A DNA stretch of 64,000 nucleotides from Hydrogenophaga borbori (GTDB lineage: Bacteria; Pseudomonadota; Gammaproteobacteria; Burkholderiales; Burkholderiaceae_C), in the NCBI RefSeq assembly GCF_003417535.1, contig NZ_QVLS01000001.1, forward strand, positions 310,001 to 374,000, read 5' to 3'. Under the pieces are notes generated by a model. It saw nothing but the letters and a program-made list of their open reading frames with translations. It was not told where the DNA came from and made no database searches. Within the stretch, counting starts at the first letter, position 1; each line of letters opens with the position of its first letter. Positions 62,895-64,000 of this stretch are shown here, in pieces. The position numbers were made by a program, and so were the translations under genes.

Positions 62895-63296
62895 TTATGG
62901 TTGGGTGTCCGTGTCCGATGCCATGCCTTGCGTCTGATCGAGTTGTTGCAGGATGGTGTCTACTCGCTGTGTCCACTCAGCTCGACTGGAGTTCACCAGT
63001 CCTTTCGCGTTCGTCATATGACGCAGGATCGTCATGGCGGCCTCGACTAACGCTGGCGTCGGGATCACCAACTCGCATGCCACTTGGTGCACTTCTGTGG
63101 GCGGAGTCGTATTCGCATCGAGTTCGACTGCCTTGTGGAACACCACTCGCGACATGGGAAAACCAACTGCGAGCTGAGAGATGCCCTCTGCAAAGATCGC
63201 GGGGGTGGAGGCGGTCCGCACTATCTTCACTGGTCTTTGGGGATTGCTCGGCGCGGCTGCCTGTGTTGTCTCGCCTATCTTTGTCTTCGTACTCAT
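62895..63296 (-). CDS. Small DUF3467-like protein of unknown function
   Basis: A 133-residue soluble protein, start at 63296 overlapping the XRE gene's stop (ATGA). The middle (about residues 28-100) has the layout seen in DUF3467 proteins: a FAEGISQLAVG strand, an RVVFHKAVEL strand, then a VIPTPALVEAAMTIL helix like the family's P-x-x-A-x-x-L block. That match is by eye and tentative. The ends are Ser/Thr/Gln-rich. Function unknown; the coupling to an HTH protein suggests a two-component unit. Base composition is lower in GC than the core genes. Confidence 0.65.
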   Translation of the reverse strand: MSTKTKIGETTQAAAPSNPQRPVKIVRTASTPAIFAEGISQLAVGFPMSRVVFHKAVELDANTTPPTEVHQVACELVIPTPALVEAAMTILRHMTNAKGLVNSSRAEWTQRVDTILQQLDQTQGMASDTDTQP

Positions 63297-63982
63297 AAGT
63301 CTTTCTCGATGTGAGCAACGCACTCAGGTGTCTTGGTGCGTGTGATGAAGCCGCTGTTGTCTACGAACTCGTTGTCGAGTGAGATTCCAGCAAAGGGGCG
63401 GCTTCCCTCGCTAAGCGTGGCGTTGAAGTGCAGTGTCGCCGCTGGACGGAATATCGATTCCCAATGCGAGGAAGTCACTTCCAATGTCTCGGGGACGGGG
63501 TGCGCAGATGCAAACTCGACCACTAGATGCGAAGGGAGGTTCTCGCTGAAAAACGAAACACTCGAAGACTCCTCGTCGAAGCGGGGAACCAAGCGGTGCT
63601 CAGCGGATGGCCTGTACGTCTTCTGCAGCATGGTCACAAGCGACTCGAAGCAGACGCTAAGGCCAGTGTCAAAAGCATGACTGAGATCGAACAGGGTGTT
63701 GAGCGACAGGCGCCCATAGCTAGGATCTTCAAGTCTCGAGACAACTGCTTGCGACGTGTTCAGTTGATCGGCCAGTTCTTTTTGGGACCAACCTCGTTGC
63801 ACACGTAGTGCTCTGATCTGGTGAGCCACTGCGGTAGTGACCTCCGCTCGGACATAGGCATCGCGTGCGGCGCGACTAGTCTTCATTCGAAGGAAAGTCT
63901 TCTCCAAGGACTTGGAGAGATACTGTTGATGCGCTTCCGTCTTTAACTTGCGCAATCCTTTTGTGCGCAGACTTGAACGCAC
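63293..63982 (-). CDS. XRE-family helix-turn-helix protein (possibly partial)
   Basis: A 229-residue protein as read from a GTG at 63982. The HTH spans about residues 55-108 (QIRALRVQRGWSQKELADQLNTSQAVVSRLED). The C-terminal part of about 120 residues has no recognised fold. The frame has no stop between 63982 and the window edge, so the true start may lie outside; the ATG at 63886 (MKTSRAARDAYVRAE) is a shorter alternative. Likely a transcription repressor or an antitoxin-like regulator for its operon; target unknown. Confidence 0.78.
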   Translation of the reverse strand: MRSSLRTKGLRKLKTEAHQQYLSKSLEKTFLRMKTSRAARDAYVRAEVTTAVAHQIRALRVQRGWSQKELADQLNTSQAVVSRLEDPSYGRLSLNTLFDLSHAFDTGLSVCFESLVTMLQKTYRPSAEHRLVPRFDEESSSVSFFSENLPSHLVVEFASAHPVPETLEVTSSHWESIFRPAATLHFNATLSEGSRPFAGISLDNEFVDNSGFITRTKTPECVAHIEKDL

Positions 63983-64000
63983 CTGCGGGAGAGTAGACCC

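Overview
The window looks like chromosome of a high-GC betaproteobacterium, most likely Burkholderiales/Comamonadaceae (a Hydrogenophaga-like genome). This is judged from protein style and gene order: nadD-rsfS-rlmH-maf-rng, dapC-dapD-pilU-dapE-prmB-yheS, smc-zipA-ligA, tig-clpP-clpX-lon, and a TAXI-TRAP transporter. No database search was possible, so the genus is an inference. Genes are densely packed, and many share ATGA, GTGA or TGATG stop/start overlaps.

Layout. 1-5.3 kb: 3' end of clpA with its terminator, a small DksA-like zinc-finger protein, a YjgR-type ATPase, yebC and purD. 5.3-10.9 kb: a co-directional run of an acyltransferase, hemF, nadD, rsfS (with a long Lys/Ala/Pro tail), rlmH, maf and rng. 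10.9-14.5 kb: yggS and benE, divergent from a MocR-type regulator across a strong palindrome. 14.5-19.9 kb: an Mpo1-like membrane protein, an MsbA-type exporter, and tolB-pal-cpoB. 19.9-22.3 kb: a YeeE/YedE thiosulfate channel coupled to tcdA, tRNA-Lys and a GlsB-like protein. 22.3-30.5 kb (minus strand): yheS, prmB, dapE, pilU, dapD, dapC and a stand-alone MHYT protein; these include three steps of the succinylase branch of lysine/diaminopimelate synthesis. 30.7-37.5 kb: smc, zipA, ligA.

37.5-41 kb (minus strand) is the least ordinary block. A lysine-free Gly/Ala/Val-rich repeat lipoprotein sits directly upstream of a TpsB (ShlB/FhaC-type) outer-membrane translocator and a small c-type cytochrome. 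The usual large TpsA substrate is missing. 41.4-48.8 kb: peptide deformylase, a complete OMF-MFP-RND efflux operon and a LysR regulator. 48.8-56.1 kb: a putative amino-acid module with a D-amino-acid dehydrogenase, class-III aminotransferase, TAXI-TRAP importer and Asp/Glu racemase-family protein. 56.2-62.4 kb: tRNA-Leu, then tig, clpP, clpX and lon, the folding and proteolysis block; clpA at the other end is another ClpP partner.

62.4-64 kb: tRNA-Gly and tRNA-Cys are followed by DNA of visibly lower GC. It carries a nested palindrome and a two-gene operon, an XRE-type HTH protein and a small DUF3467-like protein. This looks like the first end of an integrated element at tRNA-Cys. The best candidates for something undescribed are the lipoprotein/TpsB/cytochrome unit and this tRNA-linked XRE pair.
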